From Candidatus Magnetominusculus sp. LBB02 (lineage in GTDB: Bacteria > Nitrospirota > Thermodesulfovibrionia > Thermodesulfovibrionales > Magnetobacteriaceae): a stretch of DNA of 38,997 bases. The stretch is taken from positions 25,501-64,497 of the forward strand of contig JAKOEO010000006.1 in the NCBI GenBank assembly GCA_022321325.1. The letters run 5' to 3'. Positions 16,730-26,352 of the stretch are shown here, piece after piece. The position numbers were made by a program, and so were the translations under genes. Position 1 is the first letter of the stretch, and each line of letters begins with the position of its first letter. Under the pieces are notes generated by a model. The model was not told where the DNA came from. It did not search any database and saw nothing but the letters and a program-made list of their open reading frames with translations.

Positions 16730-17800
16730 TCATACCTCAACAATTGAATCGTCGCTAATCATAAGACGCAATGCCTTATGTTGATGGGCGCTTTTAATCA
16801 CCCTGGCCCCCCTGCCGATAAGGCTGTCCTCAAGGCGCTCAATGCCGTCAATGCAGGCATTGTCCAAAATAACCGAGTGTTCTATTGCGGAGTTTTTAAT
16901 GGTAACGTTATCTCCAATGCTGGTAAATGAACCTATAAATGTATTTTCTATAATAGAGTTCTTTCCTATTTTAACAGGGCCGCGAATGTTGCTGTTTGTT
17001 ACAACAGAGCCGGCTTCGATTGTCACCCTGCCAATTGTGCGGCTGTTTGCGTCCATTTTCCCTTTGATGTCATTTTTGATATACTCATCGAGGACGATAC
17101 AATTAGCCTGAAGCAGGTCGTCTTTTTTGCCGGTATCAAGCCACCAGCCGTCTAAAATCTCGCTGTCCACGGCATAGCCCATGTTGATAAGTTCCTGAAT
17201 GGCGTCGGTTATCTCCAGTTCTCCGCGTTGTGAGGGTTTGATGCGGGCGATGGCGTCAAATATCCTTTTTGTAAATATATAGACCCCGACAAGGGCAAGA
17301 TTTGAAGGAGGATTCTGGGGCTTTTCCATAAGCTCGATTACCTTGCCGTCAGAATCCAGCCGCGCCACGCCAAAACGCCGCGGGTCTTCGACCTCCTTGA
17401 GAAAAATCATCGCATCGGATTTATTTTTCTTAAAACGCGCAATAGCGGTACGTACACCTGAACTGAGAAGATTGTCGCCAAGATACATGACAAAATCGTC
17501 ATCCTTCAGGAATGACCGCGCCGAGAGGACGGCATGGGCAAGGCCAAGCGGTTTTTTCTGCACAATATAGCGCGTCTTAATGTCCCACGGTTTTCCTTCT
17601 CTCAAATAATCCCTGACGTCCTGTCCAGTTTCGGGGGAGATAATAATACCGGCATTTTTTATCTTTGCCTCGCATATATGGTCAAAGACATAACCAAGTA
17701 TAGGTTTGCCGGCAACAGGCACCAACTGCTTTGCTATAGTATGGGTCAAGGGCCGCAGCCTCGTACCTTGCCCGCCGCTTAGTATCAGCGCCTTTTTCAT
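16730..17800 (-). CDS. rfbA: glucose-1-phosphate thymidylyltransferase, long form with C-terminal left-handed beta-helix
   Basis: MKKALILSGGQGTRLRPLTHTIAKQLVPVAGKPILGY; C-terminal hexapeptide-like repeats (VTIEAGSVVTNSNIRGPVKIGKNSIIENTFIGSFTSIGDNVTIKNSAIEHSVI). Confidence 0.92.
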   Translation of the reverse strand: MKKALILSGGQGTRLRPLTHTIAKQLVPVAGKPILGYVFDHICEAKIKNAGIIISPETGQDVRDYLREGKPWDIKTRYIVQKKPLGLAHAVLSARSFLKDDDFVMYLGDNLLSSGVRTAIARFKKNKSDAMIFLKEVEDPRRFGVARLDSDGKVIELMEKPQNPPSNLALVGVYIFTKRIFDAIARIKPSQRGELEITDAIQELINMGYAVDSEILDGWWLDTGKKDDLLQANCIVLDEYIKNDIKGKMDANSRTIGRVTIEAGSVVTNSNIRGPVKIGKNSIIENTFIGSFTSIGDNVTIKNSAIEHSVILDNACIDGIERLEDSLIGRGARVIKSAHQHKALRLMISDDSIVEV

Positions 17801-17845
17801 TTTTTTCTATCCTTTATCATTATCCTGACACGTAGCAGCCCGGAG

Positions 17846-17881
17846 CTGCCGCCCAAAGCCTGCCGCCCAAAGCCTGCCGCC
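17846..17881. repeat. 14-nt tandem repeat CTGCCGCCCAAAGC (2.6 copies)
   Basis: CTGCCGCCCAAAGC CTGCCGCCCAAAGC CTGCCGCC, upstream of rfbA. Confidence 0.9.
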
Positions 17882-17990
17882 CCGGCAATTAACTTGAACT
17901 TTATGGACGCTTTGTATTATAACAGATATAGCGTGTTTTTTTACAACCCTGTGTGTTGTTCAAAGAAAACGCAGTGGAAATGAATTATCT

Positions 17991-19412
17991 ATGAAGAAAT
18001 TTATACAGTTATTATCGCTCATTACTATAGACATCGCGGCGTACTATGTGTCCCTGTACGGCGCGTGGTACTTTAGGGAAAAGGCAATCCCCTTGTTTTA
18101 TACGCCTTTGACGCCGAACTATTCCTTTGCGTATTACTCAGGGCTTTTGTGGATGCCTGCAATTTTCTTATTCTTCATAGCCTACAATAACATCTATACG
18201 GGCAGAACCCCCCTATGGGACGAAACGAAAAAGCTGATACACGCCAATACATTATCTTTTATGGTACTTATGGCCGTCGTAATGCTAGGCAAGATTCAGG
18301 GCATGGTTTCGCGCGCCGTAATATCGGCGTTGTGGGTGTTTGCAATTTTTATTTTCCCTATCTTTCATCTCTATGGTAAGAAACTGCTCTTTATATTGGG
18401 TATCACCAAAGAAAAGGTCCTCGTTCTTGGCGCCGGCAAGACAGGCAAGATAATCTCCCAATGGCTTGAAAGAGAACGGCACATCGGCTATGAAGTCATC
18501 GGTTATCTGGATGACGATGTAGAGAGAATCGGCACATTCATTGACGGGAAAAAGGTGTTTGGCCAGGTCAGGCACTACACGCGTTTCATCAAAGAACTGC
18601 AAATCCAGACCATCATCATAGCAATGCCGTCCCTGGGCCCTGAGAAGATATCTTCTCTGGCCTTTGAAATACAACAAAAAGTAAAAAACACGCTGATTGT
18701 CCCCAATCTCTACGGCATCGCTCTTTTAAACACAGAACTTCTGCATTTGTTTTACGAAGAGATATTCCTTCTAAAGGTCAGAAATAACCTGAAATCCATG
18801 TACAACATGATAATGAAAAGATTTTTCGACCTTGCGTGGGCAATATCGCTGCTGCCCTTTGTACTGTTTGCGGTGGCTGTAATAGGCATTATTACAAAAC
18901 TGTCGTCACCAGGTCCGGTCATATATAAGCAGGAAAGAATAGGAACGGGCGGGCGGCCTTTTAACTGTTATAAGTTTAGGACAATGGTCGAAGACTCTGA
19001 GAAAATCTTAGACGAGCTGCTACAAAGTAACAGCGATATGAAAGATGAGTGGGAGAAACACTGGAAATTAAGCAAAGATCCGCGTGTTACAAAGATCGGG
19101 ATGTTTCTGAGAAAGACCTCGCTTGACGAGCTTCCTCAGATCTTTAACGTCCTCAAAGGAGAGATGAGCCTCATCGGGCCGCGCCCATATCTTCCAAGAG
19201 AGATGTATGCAATTGCAAACGACATTGGAGACATCACAAAAGTGCCGCCAGGAATCACAGGGCTTTGGCAGGTATCGGGCAGGAGTTCTACGACTTATGA
19301 AAACAGAATCAGGCTTGACATCTGGTATATGATGAACTGGTCTTTAGGGCTTGACTTGTTTATCCTTTTAAGAACCATTAAGGTAGTATTATTTATGAAG
19401 GGGGTACGTTAG
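17991..19412 (+). CDS. undecaprenyl-phosphate hexose-phosphotransferase (polyprenyl glycosylphosphotransferase, WbaP/WcaJ type)
   Basis: N-terminal TMs, CoA-binding-like VLVLGAGKTGKIISQWL; C-terminal MKRFFDLAWAISLLPF, SPGPVIYKQERIGTGGRPFNCYKFRTMVED, LDELPQIFNVLKGEMSLIGPRPYLPREM, PGITGLWQVSGRS. Confidence 0.95.
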   Translation: MKKFIQLLSLITIDIAAYYVSLYGAWYFREKAIPLFYTPLTPNYSFAYYSGLLWMPAIFLFFIAYNNIYTGRTPLWDETKKLIHANTLSFMVLMAVVMLGKIQGMVSRAVISALWVFAIFIFPIFHLYGKKLLFILGITKEKVLVLGAGKTGKIISQWLERERHIGYEVIGYLDDDVERIGTFIDGKKVFGQVRHYTRFIKELQIQTIIIAMPSLGPEKISSLAFEIQQKVKNTLIVPNLYGIALLNTELLHLFYEEIFLLKVRNNLKSMYNMIMKRFFDLAWAISLLPFVLFAVAVIGIITKLSSPGPVIYKQERIGTGGRPFNCYKFRTMVEDSEKILDELLQSNSDMKDEWEKHWKLSKDPRVTKIGMFLRKTSLDELPQIFNVLKGEMSLIGPRPYLPREMYAIANDIGDITKVPPGITGLWQVSGRSSTTYENRIRLDIWYMMNWSLGLDLFILLRTIKVVLFMKGVR

Positions 19413-19413
19413 A

Positions 19414-20037
19414 ATGAGAAGGTTTCATGCGCTGAGTGCGATAATGTTGTCATTGGCTCTGCTATTAATTGGTGCGGCGCCTGCTGCCACAATCTTTGAG
19501 AGAATCACCTCTGCCTATAGCACGTTTAAGGATATAAGCGGCAGGTTTTCACAGGTAAGCAAGATAAAGGAACTCAATAAGGAAATGGCCTACGAGGGCG
19601 CATTCCGCCTCAAGCCACCGTCAAAGATGTCATGGAAGTACGAGGGCGATAACGAACAAGAGGTTTTCATAAACGGCGACGCCATAACAATATACAAAAA
19701 GAAGCTCAACCAGGCCGTCCGCTCTAATATTGACGAAGCGGCCATAGCCCAAACGCCGCTGGCTCTTTTAAGGGGCATCGCAGATATTGAAAGAGACTAC
19801 GATGTTACGGAAAAGAACAATGTCATGCGCCTGACGCCTAAAAACTCATCAAATAAGGTCAAATATTTCGATGTCTATCCATCGAAGGACGCGTTTCCTA
19901 TAAAGAAGATTGTCCTCTTCGACAATAACGACAACACCGTTGAGATAACCTTACAGGGCGTGAAGACAAACTCCGGCCTCTCAGATGAGTTATTTATATT
20001 TACGCCGCCCAAGGACGCTGAGATCATCAACAACTGA
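19414..20037 (+). CDS. lolA: outer membrane lipoprotein carrier protein LolA
   Basis: Signal peptide; FKDISGRFSQVSKIKELNKEMAYEGAFRLKPPSKMSWKYEGDNEQEVFINGDAITIYKKKLNQ. Confidence 0.88.
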   Translation: MRRFHALSAIMLSLALLLIGAAPAATIFERITSAYSTFKDISGRFSQVSKIKELNKEMAYEGAFRLKPPSKMSWKYEGDNEQEVFINGDAITIYKKKLNQAVRSNIDEAAIAQTPLALLRGIADIERDYDVTEKNNVMRLTPKNSSNKVKYFDVYPSKDAFPIKKIVLFDNNDNTVEITLQGVKTNSGLSDELFIFTPPKDAEIINN

Positions 20038-20055
20038 TTTCAGAACGTACGCTTG

Positions 20056-21045
20056 ATGCCAGAAGATATAATACTTGCCATTGATACGTCATGCGACGAT
20101 ACGTCTGCTGCCGTTGTAGAGGGCGGAAGGCAGATAATTTCGAGCATCGTATCGGGGCAAAATCAGGTTCATGAGCGGTTTGGCGGCATAGTGCCGGAGC
20201 TTGCCTCACGGCGGCACCTTGAAATCATAGCAGATGTCGTTGACGAGGCGCTGAGGGCGGCCTCTATATTGCTTTCCTCTGTGAGCGCCATTGCTGTGTG
20301 TAAAGGCCCCGGCCTTGTTGGCTCTTTGATTGTGGGGACTGCCTTTGCCAAGAGCCTTGCCTATGTTCACAGGCTGCCGTTTATAGGAGTAAATCACCTT
20401 GAGGGGCATATCTGCTCTGCGTTCCTAAAAGAAGGCCAGCCTCCTACACTGCCGTTTATCTCTCTTGTAGTCTCAGGAGGCCACACAAGCCTCTACAGGG
20501 TAGACGGACTGGGGCAATACAGAGAGCTTGGCAGATCCCGTGACGATGCCGCAGGGGAGGCATATGACAAGGTGGCAAAGATGCTGGGACTGGGGTTTCC
20601 CGGAGGTCCGGCGATTGACTGTCTTGCTAAGGCCGGTAACGCAAAGGCCGTGCCATTTCCGCGCGCTTATATGCCTCACACGTTGGACTTCAGCTTCAGC
20701 GGCCTGAAGACATCGGTCAGGAGTTATATAGCAAATAATACGTTTGCCGTTGAGGACATATGCGCCTCATTTCAGGCTGCGGTAATAGACGTCCTGATAA
20801 GGAAAATCGAATGGGCAATAGAAAAAGAAAATATCGCGGCAGTGGCGCTCTCTGGCGGCGTAGCAGCCAACGACGCCCTTCGCGAAAGATTAGGACAACT
20901 CAAAGGAGTTAAGACCTATGTACCTCCCAAACCGCTCTGCACAGACAACGCCGCCATGATAGCAGCAGCCGCCCACGCGCAATTTCTAAAAGGCGAATTC
21001 GACGGTTTCAGCTTAAATCCAAAGGCATATCTGCCGGTGGGGTGA
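20056..21045 (+). CDS. tsaD: tRNA N6-adenosine threonylcarbamoyltransferase
   Basis: ILAIDTSCDDTSAAVVE, VGSLIVGTAFAKSLA, GVNHLEGHI, LVVSGGHTSL, GGVAAND. Confidence 0.97.
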   Translation: MPEDIILAIDTSCDDTSAAVVEGGRQIISSIVSGQNQVHERFGGIVPELASRRHLEIIADVVDEALRAASILLSSVSAIAVCKGPGLVGSLIVGTAFAKSLAYVHRLPFIGVNHLEGHICSAFLKEGQPPTLPFISLVVSGGHTSLYRVDGLGQYRELGRSRDDAAGEAYDKVAKMLGLGFPGGPAIDCLAKAGNAKAVPFPRAYMPHTLDFSFSGLKTSVRSYIANNTFAVEDICASFQAAVIDVLIRKIEWAIEKENIAAVALSGGVAANDALRERLGQLKGVKTYVPPKPLCTDNAAMIAAAAHAQFLKGEFDGFSLNPKAYLPVG

Positions 21046-21055
21046 AGCGCTTACT

Positions 21056-21499
21056 TCACTTAACGCCCCGTACTTCTTTTAACGCCTTATTAAAGGCGTC
21101 ATTTAATTTATCGCCTGCTACTATTGAGCTTATTTCTTTTTCTAAATAGAATACCGCGAGTTTAGCCGCATTGATTGTATTATTATCAATAACCGAAGTC
21201 AAATCATAATCAGATGAATTACGATAGTCCTTTAATATCTGAAGATATCCCGATATGTCAGTTCTATCATAATATGTCATTGTCCTTTGAATTAATATAT
21301 GTATATTTCGTATCTTATAAACATCAAATCCATTTTCAACAGTTATCATATGAAATAAGGTTTCCCTATATTTAAGAAATATGTAATAATAATACCTGCC
21401 AATTACCGTCCTACACATAGCATGAGTTATACTCTTATCTATATATTTGATATATGGCAGTTCCTCAGCCATTATCTTAAACTGATCAATCGGAAACAC
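21056..21499 (-). CDS. HEPN-like domain protein
   Basis: CRTVIGRYYYYIFLKYRETL ... NIHILIQR ... YLQILKDYRNSSDYDL ... AKLAVFYLEKEI resembles HEPN-family RTAISRxYYAxFxxARExL / LRxxRNxADYDL patterns. Confidence 0.55.
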   Translation of the reverse strand: MFPIDQFKIMAEELPYIKYIDKSITHAMCRTVIGRYYYYIFLKYRETLFHMITVENGFDVYKIRNIHILIQRTMTYYDRTDISGYLQILKDYRNSSDYDLTSVIDNNTINAAKLAVFYLEKEISSIVAGDKLNDAFNKALKEVRGVK

Positions 21500-21500
21500 A

Positions 21501-22316
21501 TCACCTGCCTAAAACTCTAACCAATACTAATATGCCAGGATATTTAGATATGATTAGTTTATAAATATATATCTCTAAATTGAACTGTTCTTCAATTGAC
21601 ATCGGCTTTGCAATTATTTTTAATGAGAAATATTTTTCATCCGGAAATTCTATATCTATGTCCTCAAATGAAAATATTTCATATACCGCCTGATTATCCT
21701 TCAGTGACTCTTTAACATATTCATAAATGTCTGAATACATTTTATTTTTCAATAGAGCCTTCCCATTTAAGTAGGATTTAACTTTAGTCATAATACTGAT
21801 TAATGGCCGAGGATCAAAATATTGTGATATCTTGGCATAGAATACATTATCATCAAAGTCTATTTCATAATTGTGGTTTACCATATTCCACAGCTCCAAT
21901 ATGGCTTGATACATTTCTTCATAATATGACATGTTTGCATATGACGTAGCAAGGTGTGATAGAACATATGCCTTCTCGTATTCAGTCGTTGCATTTTTGA
22001 GTAAATGCCTTAAAATCTCTAAAGCCGCTTCCGAATTACCCTTACTTGCTTCAATTGTCGTTTTGAGCATGGCTAATTCAAAAGGCAGTTCTCCATTAAG
22101 CATCTCAGAACACTTTCCGAATATTATTTCAGCATTTTCTATATCATCTAACAGATAATAGCATTTTATCAGCAGTATCATAGAGTCAATCAAATCTTTA
22201 GGATTTTTCTCTATATAGTCGGTGAGTTCTAAGACCAACGAACGCAACTCCTCTTCAGAGGTATGCTGCCTAAGTCTATTAGCATAGTTGACGCTTAACG
22301 GAAATGGTAACGCCAT
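21501..22316 (-). CDS. TPR-like helical-repeat protein, partner of the HEPN-like gene
   Basis: Helical repeats (ENAEIIFGKCSEMLNGELPFELAMLKTTIEASKGNSEAALEILRHLLKNATTEYEKAYVLSHLATSYANMSYYEEMYQAILELW) and a distinct alpha/beta C-terminus; ends 1 nt before the HEPN-like start. Confidence 0.5.
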   Translation of the reverse strand: MALPFPLSVNYANRLRQHTSEEELRSLVLELTDYIEKNPKDLIDSMILLIKCYYLLDDIENAEIIFGKCSEMLNGELPFELAMLKTTIEASKGNSEAALEILRHLLKNATTEYEKAYVLSHLATSYANMSYYEEMYQAILELWNMVNHNYEIDFDDNVFYAKISQYFDPRPLISIMTKVKSYLNGKALLKNKMYSDIYEYVKESLKDNQAVYEIFSFEDIDIEFPDEKYFSLKIIAKPMSIEEQFNLEIYIYKLIISKYPGILVLVRVLGR

Positions 22317-22405
22317 CAGCGCACCTGCCTGATATTATTTGAAAATCCTGTCATCTTCCAATCACCTTCATTACCATAACACAACATTGAACAGCCTGTC
22401 AATGT

Positions 22406-23062
22406 TTAGCGTAGTTTGTCTTTGTATGTGGTCTCTGTCTCAGTCTTTAGCAGGCGTCTTATTGTGTCGTTATTTGTGTCTTTTACCTTTCTGAATACCA
22501 GAGGGTTTCCTTCAAATAGTTCTTCATGTTTACTTATGAATTGCTGCAATTGTTTTGTATCTGAAGTAAGAATAAACTCATCGGCATCGGCTGCCCCTTT
22601 TGCGTTTTCATAACTTATCTCTTTGCTGTGCCTTTGCAGATAGTCCTTGTCTAAATTAAACGTATAAACGTACATTGTGCTCTCATCTATAAAGTCTATT
22701 CTTAATATATTATGCACCTTCTTTCCTTTGTACTCTGTTAACATCATATCAATATAATATGAACCCGCTATATTAACAAGATTAAACTCAATAATCTCTA
22801 CATTATGATTAGTCTTTTCATTTTCCTCTACAACCCAATAATATGAGGTCTTGTTGTTCGGATTATAATAAATATTGTAAATGTTGGTTTCATTAATCCA
22901 TTGGCCGTATAGCAATTTATTATATACAAAATTAGACCCGTCCTCAGCCGCTATCCCGTGCAGGGACTGAACGAGGCAGCCGCTCATAGAAATTAAAAGA
23001 GCCGCCGCTAACATAGCGACCGCTAATTTATAAATAACGCGGTACCGGTAGTTACAACCCAT
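22406..23062 (-). CDS. hypothetical lipoprotein
   Basis: N-terminal hydrophobic segment with lipobox ALLISMSGCL. Confidence 0.6.
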   Translation of the reverse strand: MGCNYRYRVIYKLAVAMLAAALLISMSGCLVQSLHGIAAEDGSNFVYNKLLYGQWINETNIYNIYYNPNNKTSYYWVVEENEKTNHNVEIIEFNLVNIAGSYYIDMMLTEYKGKKVHNILRIDFIDESTMYVYTFNLDKDYLQRHSKEISYENAKGAADADEFILTSDTKQLQQFISKHEELFEGNPLVFRKVKDTNNDTIRRLLKTETETTYKDKLR

Positions 23063-23213
23063 CTATCGCCTAAGCGGCATGTCTACTATTGAGGTAAATG
23101 ACATATGGCTATTATACAGATGTCGTATGTTTAATGCAATGGCAGTGCAGGGTGCCCTTGACAATATCGCGGCATTAGTGCAACAATGGATAGGTTAGGG
23201 TAAGGATAATTAT

Positions 23214-23777
23214 ATGGTAAAATATTTCATGGTTACGTTGATTGGATGTGCCTTTGCGGTGCTTGTCGCGTGTTCTGATAAGCAGGCGCCTGCACCTGAG
23301 GTCAGCATTAATCAGGATACGCTTGCTAAGCAAAAGCAGGAGGCTCAACATCCTGTCAATCGTCCCGACATCTCAAACGAACGACCCTCCCCACATCAGG
23401 AAACCGGCGAAAAGCATCAACTTGATATCGTTGTCCCTGAAAATGTAAGGGATAAGTGGCAGGCTGTTAAATTTTCTATTCGTGATAAGAAGGCCGATAA
23501 GACTCAAACTGTCACCGTCCAACTCGGCTCTGAATACACAGTTGCCGGTACGTCAATTACCATAAAGCCAACCGTGTTCCTGCCTGATTTCAAGATGGAC
23601 TCACATACTATTACATCAGTCAGCGCGGAGCTGAATAATCCCGCCGTCAATGTCGTTATCTCAGACACTGATAAGGAACTCTTCAAGGGCTGGCTCTACT
23701 CGAAATATCCCGATGTCCATCCATTTGAACATGACACGTTTGCCATTATTTTGGTTGAGGCGGTAAGGAAAGGTTGA
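23214..23777 (+). CDS. lipoprotein, DUF2155-like
   Basis: Lipobox AVLVACSD; C-terminal LFKGWLYSKYPDVHPFEHDTFAIILVEA resembles the DUF2155 pattern F.GWMF...P....EH..YD. Confidence 0.6.
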   Translation: MVKYFMVTLIGCAFAVLVACSDKQAPAPEVSINQDTLAKQKQEAQHPVNRPDISNERPSPHQETGEKHQLDIVVPENVRDKWQAVKFSIRDKKADKTQTVTVQLGSEYTVAGTSITIKPTVFLPDFKMDSHTITSVSAELNNPAVNVVISDTDKELFKGWLYSKYPDVHPFEHDTFAIILVEAVRKG

Positions 23778-23778
23778 T

Positions 23779-24555
23779 ATGGCACATATTATAGCATTCT
23801 CAGGGAAGGGCGGTACGGGCAAGACCACACTTGCAGGGCTTGCCATTCGATATTTAATCGAGAGAACCGGCAGTCTTGTCCTTGGCGTTGACGCTGACAG
23901 CAACTCCTGCCTCAATCTGGCCCTTGGAGTTGACGTTCATGCCACAATTGGCGGCATCAGAGAGACCGCCCTTGAGGCAATACGCTTAGGAAACCGTCCA
24001 GGCGGCCTCACCACTGAGGAGATTTTTGATTATCAGATTAAACAAACAATCGTCGAGGCCACAGGCTATGATCTGCTTGTTATGGGACGCCCGGAAGGGC
24101 AGGGCTGCTACTGCGCCGCTAACAATATTATCAGAAAATATACTGACAAATTAGCAGATGACTACTCCTATGTCGTAATTGATAACGAGGCCGGCATGGA
24201 GCATTTAAGCAGACGGACAAGCAGCGGCGTTGATGTCATGTTTACCGTAAGTGACGCAACTGTAAAAGGAGTTAGAACCGCAAAACGAATATACGACCTG
24301 ATTAAAGAGCTATCCCTTCAGACCGGCAAGCTGCTTTTAATTATCAACAGGGTCAAAGGAACTGACGATGCGGCTAAACTCAAGGCTTATGCGGAGGAAC
24401 TTGGACTCACCGTGGCGGGCACTATACCTGATGACGAGACGGTTTTCAATGCAGACCTAAACGGCAGGCCGGTTGCCGAAATCCCGGCGGAGTCGCCGTC
24501 GCTCAAGGCGTTTTACGGCATTTTAGACGATGCGCTGAAAACTCTTAGCATATAG
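23779..24555 (+). CDS. cooC: CooC-like MinD-family ATPase (CO dehydrogenase maturation type)
   Basis: IIAFSGKGGTGKTTLAGL deviant Walker A, GVDADSNSCLNLALGV, MGRPEGQGCYCAANNIIRKY, VVIDNEAGMEHLSRRT. Confidence 0.88.
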   Translation: MAHIIAFSGKGGTGKTTLAGLAIRYLIERTGSLVLGVDADSNSCLNLALGVDVHATIGGIRETALEAIRLGNRPGGLTTEEIFDYQIKQTIVEATGYDLLVMGRPEGQGCYCAANNIIRKYTDKLADDYSYVVIDNEAGMEHLSRRTSSGVDVMFTVSDATVKGVRTAKRIYDLIKELSLQTGKLLLIINRVKGTDDAAKLKAYAEELGLTVAGTIPDDETVFNADLNGRPVAEIPAESPSLKAFYGILDDALKTLSI

Positions 24556-24579
24556 CGGCTTTCTAATGTTTTCTTACTT

Positions 24580-26352
24580 TTACATCTTTTTCAACATCAT
24601 ACCAACTATCGGCGCATCGGGATTCAGGCGCTGGCTTTCTCTGAAACTCTGTACTGCCTCGGCCTCCTTGCCCATCTCTTTTAGTACTAACCCCCTGTGG
24701 AAATGGAGTTCCCACGAGGATGGCATTATCTTTATGCCATTGTTAAAGCACTCAAGCGCCGCTTCGTATTTCCTCTGTGCACCAAGCAGCAGCCCCAGAT
24801 AATTATAAATCTCCGCATCGTTTGGGGCAGCCTGCAGGGCAATTAATAAATACTGTGATGCCTTGTCGAAGTTTTTTGCTCTCATTAGTTCAATGCCGCG
24901 CGCTTTAAACAGCGATGGCTCAGAGGGGTTTGTGCGCGCTACGGCTGCCGCATAATATCTCTTTGCCTCATCCTTCAGTCCTTTGGCGGTTAGGGCCTCC
25001 CACATGTTGAAATTTAAAAGCGAGTTATCAGGCGCCGCCTCAAGCCCCTTCGTAAACGCCTCAATTGCCTCATCAAGCCGTCCTTCATTTACCAGATACA
25101 TCCCATATTCGTTATAGGCGACATAATTGCCCTTGGTTACAAGGGTGGCGTGTTTAAATAGCGTCCCGGAGTTTTTCCAGACCCATGCCTGCCGCCACGT
25201 CATTCCCGCAAAGACAACTATCACCACTGCAAACGCCGCAACCAATAGCCGTTTAATCGTCTGTTGACGCACTGAACCAACACCAAAGCATATCATCACA
25301 TAAATCCCTATCAACGGCACATACGCATACCGGTCTGCCATTGCCGCCCCGCCAACCTGTATAATCTGAATCACCGGCAAGAGTGTCACAACATACCATA
25401 GCCATCCCATCAGCAGATGGGGCGCCCTCTTTCTTAATATATATGCTGAAACGGTAATAGACAACAGCGCAGCGCCCTTAAGGGCCGCCTCTTTCACTGA
25501 TAACGCCGCAGCCTGAGGATAGAACACTGCAAGTGCCGCCGGATATGCCATCTTTTCTAAATAGTCCCAGTACGCGGTCACGGCATTTATGAGACGACTG
25601 CCTATGGGCACACTCTGAAGCGAGATAATTGCCCCGTCCTTTTGCTGAACCAATATGGTGATTATGCCGCTGATAATTGATAAAAGAATAAAGGGGAGCT
25701 TCTCTGTAATAATCTTAGCTATATTTTGCCGCCCCGTTTGAAACCTTCCAAGCGGCCAATAATCTACAAGCAACAGCGTAAAGGGCAGTGTTACGGCCAT
25801 CGGTTTTGACATCAGGGACAAGGCAAATGACAATAACGCCGCCTCATATCTGGCAGCGGTCGGTCTTTTCACATAATACACGTAGGCGGCAATTGATAGC
25901 AGCCAAAAGAATGTGCTAAGTACGTTTTTCCTCTCCGACACCCACGCCACACTCTCAACGGCAAGCGGATGTAGGGCAAATAACGCGGCAGCCAGAGCGC
26001 TCTCTAAATTCTTGCCGGTCATCAGACGCAACAGTTCAAATAATATGACAGTATTAAAGGCATGAAACACCACGCTCATCAGATGATGTCCCATCGGACT
26101 CAGACCGTATAGGCTGATGTCGGTCATGTGCGAAGCCCACGTCACAGGGTGCCAGTTCGCAAAATAGGTACTCGTAAATGCCCACTGAATATTTTTCAGC
26201 GTCACACCGTCTTTGATATATGAATTGAGGGTAACATAGTTCAGGTCATCAAGGCTTACAAAGCCGCTGTCTTTAAGCGGCATATATGCAATAAACACAG
26301 CGGCTGCAAGGAAGAACATCGTAATGTAATTGCGTGTAGAGGCGTCTTTCAA
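24580..26352 (-). CDS. polytopic DUF1736/TMTC-like membrane protein with C-terminal TPRs
   Basis: FVSLDDLNYVTLN, WHPVTWASHMTDISLYGL.PMGHHL, HPLAVESVAWVSERKNVLSTFFW; C-terminal TPR repeats. Confidence 0.85.
   Translation of the reverse strand: MKDASTRNYITMFFLAAAVFIAYMPLKDSGFVSLDDLNYVTLNSYIKDGVTLKNIQWAFTSTYFANWHPVTWASHMTDISLYGLSPMGHHLMSVVFHAFNTVILFELLRLMTGKNLESALAAALFALHPLAVESVAWVSERKNVLSTFFWLLSIAAYVYYVKRPTAARYEAALLSFALSLMSKPMAVTLPFTLLLVDYWPLGRFQTGRQNIAKIITEKLPFILLSIISGIITILVQQKDGAIISLQSVPIGSRLINAVTAYWDYLEKMAYPAALAVFYPQAAALSVKEAALKGAALLSITVSAYILRKRAPHLLMGWLWYVVTLLPVIQIIQVGGAAMADRYAYVPLIGIYVMICFGVGSVRQQTIKRLLVAAFAVVIVVFAGMTWRQAWVWKNSGTLFKHATLVTKGNYVAYNEYGMYLVNEGRLDEAIEAFTKGLEAAPDNSLLNFNMWEALTAKGLKDEAKRYYAAAVARTNPSEPSLFKARGIELMRAKNFDKASQYLLIALQAAPNDAEIYNYLGLLLGAQRKYEAALECFNNGIKIMPSSWELHFHRGLVLKEMGKEAEAVQSFRESQRLNPDAPIVGMMLKKM

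Noticed and set aside
21056-21499. Classical HEPN-MNT toxin-antitoxin system
   Set aside because: The partner protein lacks a GS(x)nDxD nucleotidyltransferase motif and the HEPN-like protein lacks a clear Rx4-6H; kept only as a candidate novel pair.
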